A stretch of DNA of 64,000 nucleotides from Mesorhizobium sp. M4B.F.Ca.ET.058.02.1.1 (GTDB taxonomy: Bacteria; Pseudomonadota; Alphaproteobacteria; Rhizobiales; Rhizobiaceae), in assembly GCF_003952505.1 (NCBI RefSeq), contig NZ_CP034450.1, positions 3,472,001 to 3,536,000 of the forward strand. Direction: 5' to 3'. Shown here in pieces: positions 9,412 through 19,398 of the stretch; position 1 is the first letter of the stretch; every line of letters begins with the position of its first letter. The notes below the pieces were generated by a model, which was not told the origin of the DNA, did not search any database, and worked only from the letters and a program-made list of their open reading frames with translations. A program made the translations under genes and the position numbers.

Positions 9412-9924
9412 GTGCGCGCAGCTCGGCTCATATCCTTTCTACGATCGGCCTTGTTGGGCACCCTTGCCGTGCGATCTCCTGCAATGGCCCTCGACTACGA
9501 CAAGGCGCGTCACCTCGACGCGGAAAATCTCGCCGAACAAGGAATGGCGACGACCTATCAAGAGGTTTTGCCCGAGCTTCGGCAGTATGTGAAAAACCCG
9601 ACCGCAATCGAGGAGAGCGTCGACACACACACGACCAGATATGCCGTGCGCGCAGCCGGGCAGGAATACGTGTTATACGCTCCGGACGTTCCGGAAAGCG
9701 AGGGCAGAAGCTGGGGTACGGCCACCTACGTGTTCTTCAAGATCATCAACGACCAACTCGCCGGTTCGGACGTGCGCTTCTATGCGCTGAACGGCGGAAA
9801 TGATCTTTTCGGCATCTTCCTGACGCCGCAGCAAGCGGAGGACGCAAAGCGATCGCTGCCAACCCGAACGGATTGGCCCTATCTTCCGGATGCGGAATGG
9901 CCTTGGTACGGCCAGTACCACTAA
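9412..9924 (+). CDS. Small secreted protein of unknown function
   Basis: A 170-aa protein. A basic, hydrophobic N-terminus ending in AMA-LD near residue 27 looks like a signal peptide, so it is probably periplasmic. The start is GTG with a GGAG seven bases upstream and lies 12 bp after the ABC exporter, so the two are probably co-transcribed. The mature part is acidic and aromatic-rich near its end (WPYLPDAEWPWYGQYH). No domain is recognised. Confidence 0.65.
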   Translation: MRAARLISFLRSALLGTLAVRSPAMALDYDKARHLDAENLAEQGMATTYQEVLPELRQYVKNPTAIEESVDTHTTRYAVRAAGQEYVLYAPDVPESEGRSWGTATYVFFKIINDQLAGSDVRFYALNGGNDLFGIFLTPQQAEDAKRSLPTRTDWPYLPDAEWPWYGQYH

Positions 9925-9934
9925 CCTCGATCGA

Positions 9935-11779
9935 TCACTCCGGCACGACCCGCACCGCCCCCTTGTCGGCGCTGGTGGCGAAGGCGGCGTAGGCACGCAG
10001 CGCGGTCGTCACCTTGCGCTTGCGCTTTTCCTCCGGCTTCCAGGCATCCGCGCCTTTTGCCGCCATCGCCGCGCGGCGGGCGTCGAGCTCGGCGTCGCTG
10101 ATGGCAAGGCGGATGGTGCGGTTGGGGATGTCGATCTCGATCCTGTCGCCGTCCCGGACCAGGCCGATCGCGCCGCCTTCAGCGGCTTCCGGCGAGACAT
10201 GGCCGATCGACAGACCCGACGTGCCGCCCGAGAAGCGGCCGTCGGTGATCAGCGCGCAAGCCTTGCCGAGGCGTTTCGACTTCAGGTAGCTGGTCGGGTA
10301 GAGCATTTCCTGCATGCCGGGTCCGCCGCGCGGCCCCTCATAACGGATGACGACGACATCGCCCGCCTTGATCTCATTGCCGAGGATCGCCTTGACCGAG
10401 GCATCCTGGCTCTCAAAGACCCGGGCCGGACCGGTGAATTTCAGGATCGATTCATCGACGCCGGCGGTCTTCACGATGCAGCCGTCGAGGGCCAGATTGC
10501 CTTTCAGCACGGCAAGGCCGCCGTCCTTGGAGAAAGGCGTCTCAGCCGAGCGGATGACGCCCTTCTCGCGATCAAGGTCGAGCTCGTCCCAGCGGCGGTC
10601 CTGGCTGAAGGCGACCTGCGTCGGCACACCGCCGGGAGCGGCGAGGAAGAAATCGCGCACGTTCGCAGCGGAGGTGCGGGAAATGTCCCAATGGTCGAGC
10701 GCTTCGCCGAGCGTCGCGGTGTGGACCGTCGGCAGATCGCGGTTGATCAGCCCTGCGCGGTCGAGCTGGCCGAGGATGGCCATGATGCCGCCGGCGCGAT
10801 GGACGTCCTCCATGTGCACGTCGGACTTGGCGGGCGCCACCTTGCAGAGCACCGGCACCTTGCGCGACAGGCGGTCGATGTCTTCCATGGTGAAGTCGAC
10901 GTCGCCCTCATACGCGGCGGCGAGGATGTGGAGCACCGTGTTGGTCGAGCCACCCATGGCGATGTCGAGCGCCATGGCGTTCTCGAACGCGCCCTTGGAA
11001 GCGATGCTGCGCGGCAGCGCGCTTTCGTCGTCCTGCTCGTAGTAGCGCTGGGCGAGATCGACGACCAGATGGCCGGCCTCGACGAACAGGCGCTTGCGGT
11101 CGGCGTGGGTGGCGAGCGTCGAGCCGTTGCCGGGCAGCGACAGGCCGAGCGCCTCGGTCAGGCAGTTCATCGAATTGGCGGTGAACATGCCGGAGCAGGA
11201 GCCGCAGGTCGGACAGGCCGAGCGCTCGATGACCTTGACGTCCTCGTCGGAGATCTTGTCGTCGGCGGCCGCGACCATGGCGTCGACGAGGTCGAGCGCC
11301 TGTGCCTTGCCGGCCAGCACCACCTTGCCGGCTTCCATCGGCCCGCCGGAGACGAAGACGGTCGGGATATTGAGGCGCAGCGAGGCCATCAGCATGCCGG
11401 GGGTGATCTTGTCGCAATTGGAGATGCAGACCATGGCGTCGGCGCAGTGCGCGTTGACCATGTATTCGACGGAGTCGGCGATCAGCTCGCGCGACGGCAG
11501 CGAATAAAGCATGCCGTCATGGCCCATGGCGATGCCGTCATCGACGGCGATGGTGTTGAATTCCTTGGCGACGCCGCCTGCCTTCTCGATCTCGCGCGCG
11601 ACCAGCTGACCGAGGTCCTTCAGATGGACATGGCCTGGCACGAACTGGGTAAAGGAGTTGACCACGGCGATGATCGGCTTGCCGAAATCACTGTCCTTCA
11701 TGCCGGTGGCGCGCCACAGGCCGCGGGCGCCGGCCATGTTGCGGCCATGGGTGGTGGTGCGGGAACGATAGGCGGGCAT
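9935..11779 (-). CDS. ilvD: Dihydroxy-acid dehydratase
   Basis: A 614-aa enzyme that dehydrates 2,3-dihydroxy-acids in isoleucine and valine synthesis. Iron-sulfur cysteines are C122 in SNCDKITPG and C195 in CPTCGSCSG, the same numbers as in E. coli IlvD. D80-D81 in [12 protein letters not shown] bind Mg. The frame extends upstream to 11953, but the start at 11779 ([12 protein letters not shown]) gives the standard length and has AGGACAGG upstream. It is convergent with the secreted protein gene. Confidence 0.97.
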   Translation of the reverse strand: MPAYRSRTTTHGRNMAGARGLWRATGMKDSDFGKPIIAVVNSFTQFVPGHVHLKDLGQLVAREIEKAGGVAKEFNTIAVDDGIAMGHDGMLYSLPSRELIADSVEYMVNAHCADAMVCISNCDKITPGMLMASLRLNIPTVFVSGGPMEAGKVVLAGKAQALDLVDAMVAAADDKISDEDVKVIERSACPTCGSCSGMFTANSMNCLTEALGLSLPGNGSTLATHADRKRLFVEAGHLVVDLAQRYYEQDDESALPRSIASKGAFENAMALDIAMGGSTNTVLHILAAAYEGDVDFTMEDIDRLSRKVPVLCKVAPAKSDVHMEDVHRAGGIMAILGQLDRAGLINRDLPTVHTATLGEALDHWDISRTSAANVRDFFLAAPGGVPTQVAFSQDRRWDELDLDREKGVIRSAETPFSKDGGLAVLKGNLALDGCIVKTAGVDESILKFTGPARVFESQDASVKAILGNEIKAGDVVVIRYEGPRGGPGMQEMLYPTSYLKSKRLGKACALITDGRFSGGTSGLSIGHVSPEAAEGGAIGLVRDGDRIEIDIPNRTIRLAISDAELDARRAAMAAKGADAWKPEEKRKRKVTTALRAYAAFATSADKGAVRVVPE

Positions 11780-12036
11780 TGACCTGTCCTTAATGTCATA
11801 TCGCGTCGGGAGGGCGCGGAAAGCCGGAATTGAGCCGCAGGCCTTATATACGTCGTCGGCTGGTCTGGCCACGCTTTTGCGATGCGCCAGGTTTCGCCAG
11901 AAAAATCGCACGGTGCTGTCGGATCGCGCCCGATTCGACCGTCCTTGGGCCAACGGCAGGGACTAAGGCACCAAACGCCTGGTCAGCCGTTTCATGGTGA
12001 AGCAGCCTTCAGAAAACCAGCCCAGAGGAGCAAGAC

Positions 12037-12504
12037 ATGCAAAAGATCACCACCTGCCTGTGGTTCGACGGCCAGGCCGAAGAGGCGATGAACCACTACG
12101 TCTCCATCTTCAAGAATTCAAAGGTGCTGAGCGTTATGCGTTGGCCCGAGGGGCACGCAGATGAGGGCAAAGTGCTGTTGACCACGTTCGAGCTCGACGG
12201 CGTGCCGTTCCAGGCGCTCAATGGCGGCCCCTACTTCAAGTTCAACGAGGCGATCTCGCAGTCGATCGACTGCAAGACGCAGGAAGAGGTCGACTATTTC
12301 TGGGAGAGACTCACCGAGGGCGGCGAGCCCGGCCAATGCAGCTGGCTAAAAGACAAGTTCGGAGTGTCCTGGCAGGTCGTGCCGGAGCAGTTGCCGCGGC
12401 TGCTTCAGGATCCGGACAGGGCCAAGGCCGGCCGTGTAATGTCGGCGATGATGCAGATGGGCAAGATCGACATCGCCAAGATCGAAGCGGCAGCCAGGGG
12501 CTGA
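12037..12504 (+). CDS. VOC-superfamily protein (PhnB / 3-demethylubiquinone methyltransferase-like)
   Basis: A 155-aa protein starting MQKITTCLWFDGQAEEAMNH, the typical opening of PhnB-like VOC proteins, with LNGGPYFKFNEAIS in the middle and DKFGVSWQVVPEQL near the end. The family folds as paired beta-alpha-beta-beta-beta modules. Most members carry a methyltransferase label with no proven activity. A strong GAGGAG site precedes the ATG. It is divergent from ilvD. Confidence 0.88.
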   Translation: MQKITTCLWFDGQAEEAMNHYVSIFKNSKVLSVMRWPEGHADEGKVLLTTFELDGVPFQALNGGPYFKFNEAISQSIDCKTQEEVDYFWERLTEGGEPGQCSWLKDKFGVSWQVVPEQLPRLLQDPDRAKAGRVMSAMMQMGKIDIAKIEAAARG

Positions 12505-12531
12505 ACCGCGCGAGGCTCGCTCCAGCTCGAG

Positions 12532-12643
12532 AGTGGTTCACCGTTTCACGGAACGGAGAACCATGCTTTGTTGACGCAATTGCGGGCGGAAGGCTACGGC
12601 GAAGTCGGCGAGCCCAACCGTTTCACGATTTTTCTGGAATTGC
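12532..12643. repeat. Two-hairpin intergenic repeat, copy 1
   Basis: The first dyad, at 12535-12562, pairs GGTTC...CCGTT with AACGG...GAACC. A second dyad starts with GCAATT at 12576 and ends with GAATTGC at 12643. A similar arrangement (GTGGTT...AACCAC followed by GCAAT...GAATTGC with TTTTCC in the right arm) is at 28247-28339. This copy carries about 20 extra bases inside the second hairpin. It sits directly downstream of the VOC gene and may act as a terminator. Confidence 0.6.
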
Positions 12644-12651
12644 CCCGGCCG

Positions 12652-14184
12652 CTACGAAGAACGGCCGGCCGGCACTGTTGTGTCGGGCCCGGTCGGTTGC
12701 TGGATCAGACCATGCTCCCAAAGGATTTGCGCAATACGCCGGCCCACCACGACGAGCGATTGCTGCTCCTTCAGGAACGCGAAGCCGCGCCGCGCACGCG
12801 CCTCGGCATCCCCGGGCGAAGCGTAGACCATGCGCAAGGCCTCGACTGCGGCGTCGGCGTTCGCCGTTGCCCAGACCTGACCTTTGGTCTGCACATATTC
12901 GCCGTGGCGAACCGGCTCCAAGGCATAGGCGACGGGATATCCGGTCAGTTCATTGATGAAGTCGGTCGTGCCGCCATAGTCGGTGGCCACCACAGCCTTT
13001 CCGGCCGCGATCGCCTCGGCGGCGCCAAAGCCGAAGCCTTCGGAGCGATGGAGCGAGATGAACGCATCGCACCCCCTCATCAGCGCATCCACGCCCATGC
13101 GATCAAGCGTGTGGTCCACAATCTGGATCCGGTCGTCTTGCGCGGCCATGTCGCCAAGCCACTGCCGCAGCCCTTCATCGCGCTCGCCGCGCGTTTTGAC
13201 GATGAGCTCGACATCACGCTTCGCCGATGGGAAGGCGGCGCGGAAGGCGTTAACCGCGGCTTGAGGGTTCTTGCGCGCGACGTAGGAGTCAAAGTCCAGA
13301 TAGGTGAAGAAGCGCAGCGTTGCGCGGTCGGAGCGGGGTGCCGGCACATGCAACGGGAGCCGCACGGGCTGCGGCACGTGCTTCAGGGTTATGCCTGAAA
13401 GTTCATCGAAGGCGGACGCCACGAAGCGCGAAGGCGCCCACACCTCGTCGAAATCACGGATCGCGGCATGCCACTCCCGCGGGATCCTTCCGAGCTCCCA
13501 AAACGGAAACAGGATGTTCAACCGGCCCGGCGCGATGTCCTGGCGATAATGCTCGGTGGCCGCCAGACCGGTAACGACGAGCTGAGCCTTGCGGTCGACC
13601 ACGGGGTTGGACTTGGTTGCGAATTCGGCGTCGTTCTCGCGCCCTGGCAAAGCAAGGGCGCGAGACGAAACGGGTAGACGCGCCGCGTCGCAGGCATAGA
13701 CAATATTACGTGCCGCCTGGCCCAGGCCAATCTCGGAGCACAGATATCCGCTGACGCACAGGCCATCCTCCAGATTTCGCGGGAAGGGGATGACCCTATG
13801 CTCGGTGAGCTTCGTCCGCACCGCCTTGAGATGGGGGTCCTCGAAGCCGTTGCGCAAAAGGTGCGCGATCGGATTGTCGTGGCCCGGCCGGAACCCAGGA
13901 GCCAGAGCGGCATAGGTTTCGATATCGATCCCGTTCGCCGGCTTCCGCCGTTCGCGCCAGCCATGGTTCATATAGTGCGCGAACGGATCGATGCCGCTCA
14001 TGGCGACATCCTTGTGGGCAGTCAAATACCACTCCGGGTCGAAGACGCCGGCCAGCTCGGCCAATGCCTGAAGATGCCGATGCTCCCATTCGATGCCCAG
14101 CACCCCCTGCATCTGCTGCCGCCGCGACAGGACGGCACGCCGAACGTAGCGAACGACCCTTCGCGCAAAATCCTTGATCGTCAC
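12652..14184 (-). CDS. Glycosyltransferase, GT4-like, with N-terminal FDPEWYL module
   Basis: A 510-aa protein. Residues ~45-80 contain FDPEWYLTAHKDVAMSGIDP and HYMNHGWRERRKP, a module often attached to rhizobial polysaccharide glycosyltransferases. From ~115 on it is a group 1 glycosyltransferase with a nucleotide-sugar site around SLHRSEGFGFGAAEAIAAGK and VVATDYGG. The start overlaps the stop of the upstream GT2 gene by four bases, so the pair is coupled. It probably adds sugars to a surface polysaccharide in the cytoplasm. Confidence 0.85.
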   Translation of the reverse strand: MTIKDFARRVVRYVRRAVLSRRQQMQGVLGIEWEHRHLQALAELAGVFDPEWYLTAHKDVAMSGIDPFAHYMNHGWRERRKPANGIDIETYAALAPGFRPGHDNPIAHLLRNGFEDPHLKAVRTKLTEHRVIPFPRNLEDGLCVSGYLCSEIGLGQAARNIVYACDAARLPVSSRALALPGRENDAEFATKSNPVVDRKAQLVVTGLAATEHYRQDIAPGRLNILFPFWELGRIPREWHAAIRDFDEVWAPSRFVASAFDELSGITLKHVPQPVRLPLHVPAPRSDRATLRFFTYLDFDSYVARKNPQAAVNAFRAAFPSAKRDVELIVKTRGERDEGLRQWLGDMAAQDDRIQIVDHTLDRMGVDALMRGCDAFISLHRSEGFGFGAAEAIAAGKAVVATDYGGTTDFINELTGYPVAYALEPVRHGEYVQTKGQVWATANADAAVEALRMVYASPGDAEARARRGFAFLKEQQSLVVVGRRIAQILWEHGLIQQPTGPDTTVPAGRSS

Positions 14185-15791
14185 GGATTGCCCACCCTGT
14201 CAGTCCACGGAAATCCGGCTTGCGGCCGATCGCCCATATCTACATGCGGATTGCAAAAGGGATCCTGATCCACGGCCTCGCGCCAACGCTCCGCTATCAG
14301 GCGCATGCTCGCGATACGCATCCTCAGCACCTCAGGCGTGGCTTCGGAACCTCGCGTCGCGGATTCGCGGTGGATGATCCCATCTGTCGGTAGCGCAATG
14401 ACCCTGAAGCCCTTCAGCCGCGCACGCAGACAATAGTCGACATCGTTGTATTCAACAGGCAGGCAGACCTCATCAAACCCGCCGATCTCATGGAAAACGG
14501 TTCGCCGCGAGGCGACGATGGCGCCCGTCACGGCCTGATAATTACGCACGGTGCGCATGGCATGCAGATAGCCGTCCGCATTTCCCGGCGCGCCCCGCAA
14601 CACATGCTGCGCCAGCACGGGATGCTCGCTGTGCGAGCCGGGTTGCAGAACAATGCCCGCATGCTGCACCGAGCCATCCGGGTACAACAGGCGGGCTCCG
14701 ACGACACCGACTTCGGGGCGCATGGCGTGCGCAACCATCAATTCCAACTGACGAGGGTGTGTGATCTCGACATCATTGTTCAACAGGACCACAACGTCCG
14801 CGGTCGCGGCCGCCACGCCCATATTGACCATGCGAGAGAAATTAAAGCGGCCATGGACCCTGACGATACGGGCGCCGTGCTTCTCCTGGAGTTCCGCGTA
14901 GAGTGCCAGCGTAGCCGGGTCGGTGCTTGCGTGATCCACAATGACGAGCTCGGGCGAAAGGTTCTCCAAGGCTTTCACAAACCCCACGCAACGCTTCAGC
15001 AGTTTGGGCTGGTCACGGTTGGGAATAACGATCGCCACGGACCGAGGCCGAGGGAGACGCATATCCGCTGGTTCCGCCGAAGGACGCGGCAAAGCAGTGG
15101 GAAGATGCATGACGGTCTCGGTGAGATGACCGACCGCGAGAGGCCCACTCGCCAGGGTGCGGAGCCAACCGTGCAGGGAATTCGGGCGCTCGGCCGAGCG
15201 CTGGGAGAAGATGAGTTTTCGCGAAGCCATGAAGGCCGTGCCGACATAATCCATTGAAACAATCAGATCAGGGTCCCAGCCTGGCAGAAAACAAGGCTGC
15301 GGGACCGCCCCGGCATCGCGGCGATCGTGATCGCAGACGATCAGGTCCGGCATCGGTGTCCCGCGCAACGGTGAAAGCATGCGATTCAGGAGAGCGAAGG
15401 CATCCGTATCGAACGTCGTGCCAGCGGCCGCGAAAACCAAATGACTGCCGCGCCACAGATGATCGTGCGCCGGATCCGACAACACGTTCAGCGCATCGAG
15501 CGTCGGCTCCGCGAACAGGCCACGCAGGCTTGTAAAGTCGTCCACATCCGGCAAGTCGATCTCGTGGACACCGGCAACCACGATCTCGATATTGCGATAG
15601 GTCTGACCAAGCAGCGAAGAGAGCGTATGCGACAGGGTCTCGCGGCTCGCCGAAGCCGCGTCATGGATCAACACGGTAATCAAGTGATTCCACATGCGCT
15701 GCTGGCCGGCCAACGCCATCCTTTCGGCCAGCCTGGATTGCCGCCAACTGTCGTAGCCCGCCGATAGGGTGGCGTCTTCCCGCCTGCTCAT
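14181..15791 (-). CDS. Family 2 glycosyltransferase
   Basis: A 536-aa protein. The GT2 fold starts near residue 250 (RSVAIVIPNRDQPKLLKRC) and has the metal-site-like NND in VVVLLNNDVEI, then the acceptor region with GGFDEVCLPVEYNDVDYCLR. The ~250 N-terminal residues look like a degenerate second GT2-like domain (LIHDAASASRETLSHTLSSLL, NIEIVVAG). The start at 15791 (MSRREDATLS) has AGGAGA ten bases upstream; the open frame to 16019 would overlap the preceding gene. It is the middle gene of a three-gene glycan cluster. Confidence 0.85.
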   Translation of the reverse strand: MSRREDATLSAGYDSWRQSRLAERMALAGQQRMWNHLITVLIHDAASASRETLSHTLSSLLGQTYRNIEIVVAGVHEIDLPDVDDFTSLRGLFAEPTLDALNVLSDPAHDHLWRGSHLVFAAAGTTFDTDAFALLNRMLSPLRGTPMPDLIVCDHDRRDAGAVPQPCFLPGWDPDLIVSMDYVGTAFMASRKLIFSQRSAERPNSLHGWLRTLASGPLAVGHLTETVMHLPTALPRPSAEPADMRLPRPRSVAIVIPNRDQPKLLKRCVGFVKALENLSPELVIVDHASTDPATLALYAELQEKHGARIVRVHGRFNFSRMVNMGVAAATADVVVLLNNDVEITHPRQLELMVAHAMRPEVGVVGARLLYPDGSVQHAGIVLQPGSHSEHPVLAQHVLRGAPGNADGYLHAMRTVRNYQAVTGAIVASRRTVFHEIGGFDEVCLPVEYNDVDYCLRARLKGFRVIALPTDGIIHRESATRGSEATPEVLRMRIASMRLIAERWREAVDQDPFCNPHVDMGDRPQAGFPWTDRVGNP

Positions 15792-15868
15792 ACTATCGGA
15801 CTCTCCTGAGTTTGCCGTCGGCCTGCCTGCGCTTGCCGGTTGTTGCTGTTGCCGAAAGAGATCGATCA

Positions 15869-16633
15869 CTACAGCTTTTGTAGAACCACCATGTCCTGAT
15901 AATCGAGCGCACCACGCGGGATATACTGGCAGACACGCAGAAATTTCGACCAATGATCGAATACATACCGCACGCTGTGGAAGGCGGAGTGGTAGAAGTC
16001 GGGGAAGTCGGCGCCCCACTGGTCATCCTTGGTAAAGAAAAGCCCTCGTGTATAGAAGATGTCGGCAACCTGCTCGCGAAGCGGCGACTCCGGCGGAATC
16101 CCTCCGAAAAACTGATCGAATGCATGCTGTCCGTGAACCGTGAGCGTGACAACACCGCCCGGGCGAAGGACGCGCGCCAACTCCGCAAGCCAGGCATCCT
16201 GGTAGTCCGCATCAAGATGCGACATCACACTGTGGTTGAAGATCAGGTCGAATGAGCCATCGCCGTATGGAAGCGGAGGCAGGCCTTGCGTAAGGCTCGT
16301 CTCAATCCACGGCATATGCGCCGAAACCCATTCGATCGCTTCGGCGTCGATCTCGTTTCCGTACAGCTTGCGAGGCAAGGCGGGCACGGGCAGATGCCGC
16401 AAAATGCGGCCGCAGCCGCAACCCCACTCGAGGATATCGTTGAAATCCCCGTACGACTTTCGGATGGACGCCAAGGCCCGCTCCAGATCGCGCAAGGACT
16501 TTGCCCCCGACTCCATGAACCAGTCGCTGGCGTCGGTGCCCGTGACCTTGTAACGCAACCGCGGCGGAGGGAGCTGGATTTCCGGGGCTGCTGCTTCGGG
16601 CCCCTTGTTTGAACTCCCGGTTGTCGAAAACAC
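15869..16633 (-). CDS. Class I SAM-dependent methyltransferase of the glycan cluster
   Basis: About 254 aa. SAM motif I is ILEWGCGCGRILRHL, followed by an acidic GNEIDAEAIEW and a FDLIFNHSVMSHLD motif, as in class I methyltransferases that act on sugars or lipids. GTG 16633 has a strong GGGGAGG just upstream; ATG 16651 is an alternative start. It is the first gene of the glycan cluster, 77 bp ahead of the GT2 gene. The C-terminal FLRVCQYIPRGALDYQDMVVLQK resembles methyltransferases fused to or paired with glycosyltransferases. Confidence 0.82.
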   Translation of the reverse strand: MFSTTGSSNKGPEAAAPEIQLPPPRLRYKVTGTDASDWFMESGAKSLRDLERALASIRKSYGDFNDILEWGCGCGRILRHLPVPALPRKLYGNEIDAEAIEWVSAHMPWIETSLTQGLPPLPYGDGSFDLIFNHSVMSHLDADYQDAWLAELARVLRPGGVVTLTVHGQHAFDQFFGGIPPESPLREQVADIFYTRGLFFTKDDQWGADFPDFYHSAFHSVRYVFDHWSKFLRVCQYIPRGALDYQDMVVLQKL

Positions 16634-16823
16634 GAAACCTCCCCTTCGCATCACAACAGCATCGCGCTTCGGCGATGCACCGCGGTTGTTATGGACCGAT
16701 CAGATGACAATGGAAATCCCAGAACATCCGACAGAATCGTCGACCTGCTCCAAGTATTTGTTTTTGCGCATATGGGGACCGTGACCGGCCTGGCATCGTG
16801 TCGGCGCGCCAAGGGACCCGCCG

Positions 16824-18416
16824 TCACGCCGCCTTGTCGCGGACCTGATAGTCCTTCACCGCGGCGAAGCGGATCGCCTTCCAGCGCTCGGCCTCGTAGT
16901 TGAGCGAGAAGGTGTGCTGGGCGAGGAAGACCGGATCATTGTCGAGATCGCGGGCGATGTCGCCGCGATGCGCTTCGACGAAGCGCTGCACCTCGGCCCT
17001 GTCGTCGGCCGAGATCCAGCGGCAGACGGAAAAGCGCGACATCTCGAAATCGACCGGCAATGTGTACTCGATGTTCAGCCGCTCCTTCAGCACGTCGAGT
17101 TGCAGGGCGCCGACGACACCGACGATGGCCGGCGAGCCGTCCTCGGGCGAGAACAGCTGCACGACGCCCTCCTCGGCCATCTGGTGCAGCGCCTCCTTCA
17201 GCTTCTTGGCCTTCATGGCATCACCGAGGCGCACCCGGCGCAGGATTTCCGGCGCGAAATTGGGCACGCCGCGGAACAGGATTTCTTCGCCTTCGGTGAG
17301 TGTGTCGCCGATGCGCAGCGTGCCGTGGTTGGGGATGCCGACGACGTCGCCGGCGAAGGCCTCGTCGGCGGTAACGCGGGTGCGGGCGAAGAAGAACTGC
17401 GGCGCCGACAGGCTCATCGGCTTGCCGGTGCGCACCAGCTTGGCCTTCATGCCGCGCTCCAGCTTGCCGGAGCAGACGCGCACGAAGGCGATGCGGTCGC
17501 GGTGGTTGGGATCCATGTTGGCCTGGATCTTGAAGACGAAGGAGGTCATCTTCTCCTCGGTCGCTTCGACCTTGCGGCTGTCGGCCTCCTGCGCGCGCGG
17601 CGGCGGCCCGAAGGCGCCGAGCGCCTCGATCAGGTCGCGCACGCCGAAATTGCGCAGCGCCGAGCCGAAATAGACCGGGGTCAGATGGCCCTCGCGGAAG
17701 GCGTCGATATCGAGCGGGCGGCAGGCCTCGCGCGCCAGCTCCAATTCCTCGATGAAGTCGTTGCGCTCGTTCTCCGGCAGGAGACCGGCGACGCGGTTGG
17801 AATCGGGGCCGTTGACCGGCGTGCGCTCCTTCTCGTCGTCGCTCTTGCGTACGGCGTTCAGCGCCAGGTGATAGGTGCCCGAAAAAGTCTTGCCGCGGCC
17901 GATCGGCCAGGTGACCGGGGCGGTGTCCAGCGCCAGCTTCTGCTCGATCTCGTCGAGTATTTCGAACGGATCGCGGCTCTCGCGGTCCATCTTGTTGACG
18001 AAGGTGATGATCGGGATATCGCGCAGCCGGCAGACCTCGAACAGCTTCAGCGTACGCGGCTCGATGCCCTTGGCGGCGTCGATGACCATGACGGCGGAAT
18101 CGACCGCCGAGAGCGTGCGATAGGTGTCGTCGGCGAAATCCTCGTGGCCGGGCGTGTCGAGCAGGTTGAAGACATTGTCGTCATACTCGAAGGTCATCAC
18201 CGAGGTGACGACCGAAATGCCGCGCTCGCGCTCGATCTTCATCCAGTCGGACCGGGTCTGGATGCGGTCCTTCTTGGCCTTGACCTCACCGGCAAGCTGG
18301 ATGGCGCCGCCGAACAAAAGCAGCTTTTCGGTGAGCGTGGTCTTGCCGGCGTCGGGGTGGGCGATAATCGCGAAGGTGCGACGGCGCGATACCGCGTTTT
18401 CGATGTCTTCTGCCAA
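16824..18416 (-). CDS. prfC: Peptide chain release factor 3
   Basis: A 530-aa translational GTPase that recycles RF1/RF2 after termination. G1 is AHPDAGKTT at ~19-27, the switch region has ERERGISVVTSVMTF, G3 is DTPGHEDF, and G4 is NKMDRE. Domains 2 and 3 follow with the RF3-specific FAPEILRRVRLGDAMKAKKL. The length is standard. It is a housekeeping gene flanked by accessory clusters. Confidence 0.97.
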   Translation of the reverse strand: MAEDIENAVSRRRTFAIIAHPDAGKTTLTEKLLLFGGAIQLAGEVKAKKDRIQTRSDWMKIERERGISVVTSVMTFEYDDNVFNLLDTPGHEDFADDTYRTLSAVDSAVMVIDAAKGIEPRTLKLFEVCRLRDIPIITFVNKMDRESRDPFEILDEIEQKLALDTAPVTWPIGRGKTFSGTYHLALNAVRKSDDEKERTPVNGPDSNRVAGLLPENERNDFIEELELAREACRPLDIDAFREGHLTPVYFGSALRNFGVRDLIEALGAFGPPPRAQEADSRKVEATEEKMTSFVFKIQANMDPNHRDRIAFVRVCSGKLERGMKAKLVRTGKPMSLSAPQFFFARTRVTADEAFAGDVVGIPNHGTLRIGDTLTEGEEILFRGVPNFAPEILRRVRLGDAMKAKKLKEALHQMAEEGVVQLFSPEDGSPAIVGVVGALQLDVLKERLNIEYTLPVDFEMSRFSVCRWISADDRAEVQRFVEAHRGDIARDLDNDPVFLAQHTFSLNYEAERWKAIRFAAVKDYQVRDKAA

Positions 18417-18520
18417 GTCGTGGAATCCTGTCTGTGGCGCGGGCTTCTAGCAGCGCTTTTCCGGCCTGTCGACAGTTTCGGGCCGATCGGTCCGAGGCGA
18501 CCGGAAATCGGCCGCGCAGA

Positions 18521-18763
18521 TCAGTTCCACAGCCAGCCGCGACCATCCTTGCTGCCGTAGCGGGTGACCAACGCGATCTCGGAGCGATCAATGCCGATGT
18601 CGCGCAGCAGGTGGTCCGGAAATTCGTCAAGCCGCGCCCGGTCCCTGCGAATGCGGATGATGCGGGCGAAGGCGCCGACGCCGAAACGATCGATGGCCGT
18701 CACGAAGAAGCGCCAGCCGAAGGGCCGATCGACGGTGAATTCCAGTTCTTCAAGGGATGACAT
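18521..18763 (-). CDS. DUF1127 (YjiS-like) small protein
   Basis: An 80-aa protein whose C-terminal half, RARLDEFPDHLLRDIGIDRSEI, is the DUF1127 signature common in Rhizobiales. Short DUF1127 proteins in relatives are linked to phosphate/carbon physiology and RNA turnover; the function here is unknown. AAGGAAA lies nine bases before the ATG. It precedes prfC by 104 bp on the same strand. Confidence 0.85.
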   Translation of the reverse strand: MSSLEELEFTVDRPFGWRFFVTAIDRFGVGAFARIIRIRRDRARLDEFPDHLLRDIGIDRSEIALVTRYGSKDGRGWLWN

Positions 18764-18848
18764 TGTCGTGTTTCCTTCTGTTTGAACGATGGCAGATCGG
18801 GAGGGCCATGCAATGACCCTCCCGATGCGGTGCCGGGTCTTGGCTGCG

Positions 18849-19382
18849 TCAGGACTGATCGTTGGCGCAGCTCACATAGGGGTTCCAGTCGGCGAACATG
18901 CCGGCCGGATTGTGCCGCCAGTGCCAGACATGCAGCTCGTAGTAGGGGTCCACCGGATGGACGCCCACGGTCGTCTTGCGCTGCAGGGTGCGGCCGAGGA
19001 ACTCGGGAACGCCCTTGCCCTTCCAGTCCTTCTCGAAGGCGATGTACTCCATGCCGACGAGTTGCATGGAGCCGTCCGGCTCCGGCTCGTAGGTCAGCAC
19101 GTCCGGCTCGCTGAGCACGAGCTTGCCATCGCCGGCACGGACCGGATGGATGAAGTGGACCCCCATCGTGCCGTGCTCGTCATGCGTCGTGCATTCGAAG
19201 AGCTGCTGGTAGCCTTCGGCCTTGGCGACCTCGATATTGACGTACCTGGCCGCCATTTCCCGAGACCGGTTCAGCACCGGATCCGGCGTATCATGCGCAT
19301 CCGCGGTGCCGCAGGCGAGCGCGGATGCCCAGATGGCGCCGGACAACGCCGTGCCGAGGACGAGGTTTGCGAAGAGTTTCAC
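18849..19382 (-). CDS. Secreted protein of unknown function, paired with a DUF4242 gene
   Basis: About 177 aa. The N-terminus has a basic residue and a hydrophobic stretch ending SALACGTADA, a signal peptide with possible lipobox character. The mature domain is rich in His and Trp, including HFIHPVRAG and ELHVWHWRHNPAGMFADWNPY, and could bind a ligand or metal. GTG at 19382 or 19385 follows GGGAGGA. The gap to the upstream DUF4242 gene is about 15 bp, so they form an operon. Confidence 0.7.
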   Translation of the reverse strand: MKLFANLVLGTALSGAIWASALACGTADAHDTPDPVLNRSREMAARYVNIEVAKAEGYQQLFECTTHDEHGTMGVHFIHPVRAGDGKLVLSEPDVLTYEPEPDGSMQLVGMEYIAFEKDWKGKGVPEFLGRTLQRKTTVGVHPVDPYYELHVWHWRHNPAGMFADWNPYVSCANDQS

Positions 19383-19398
19383 CACCCGTTCCTCCCCG

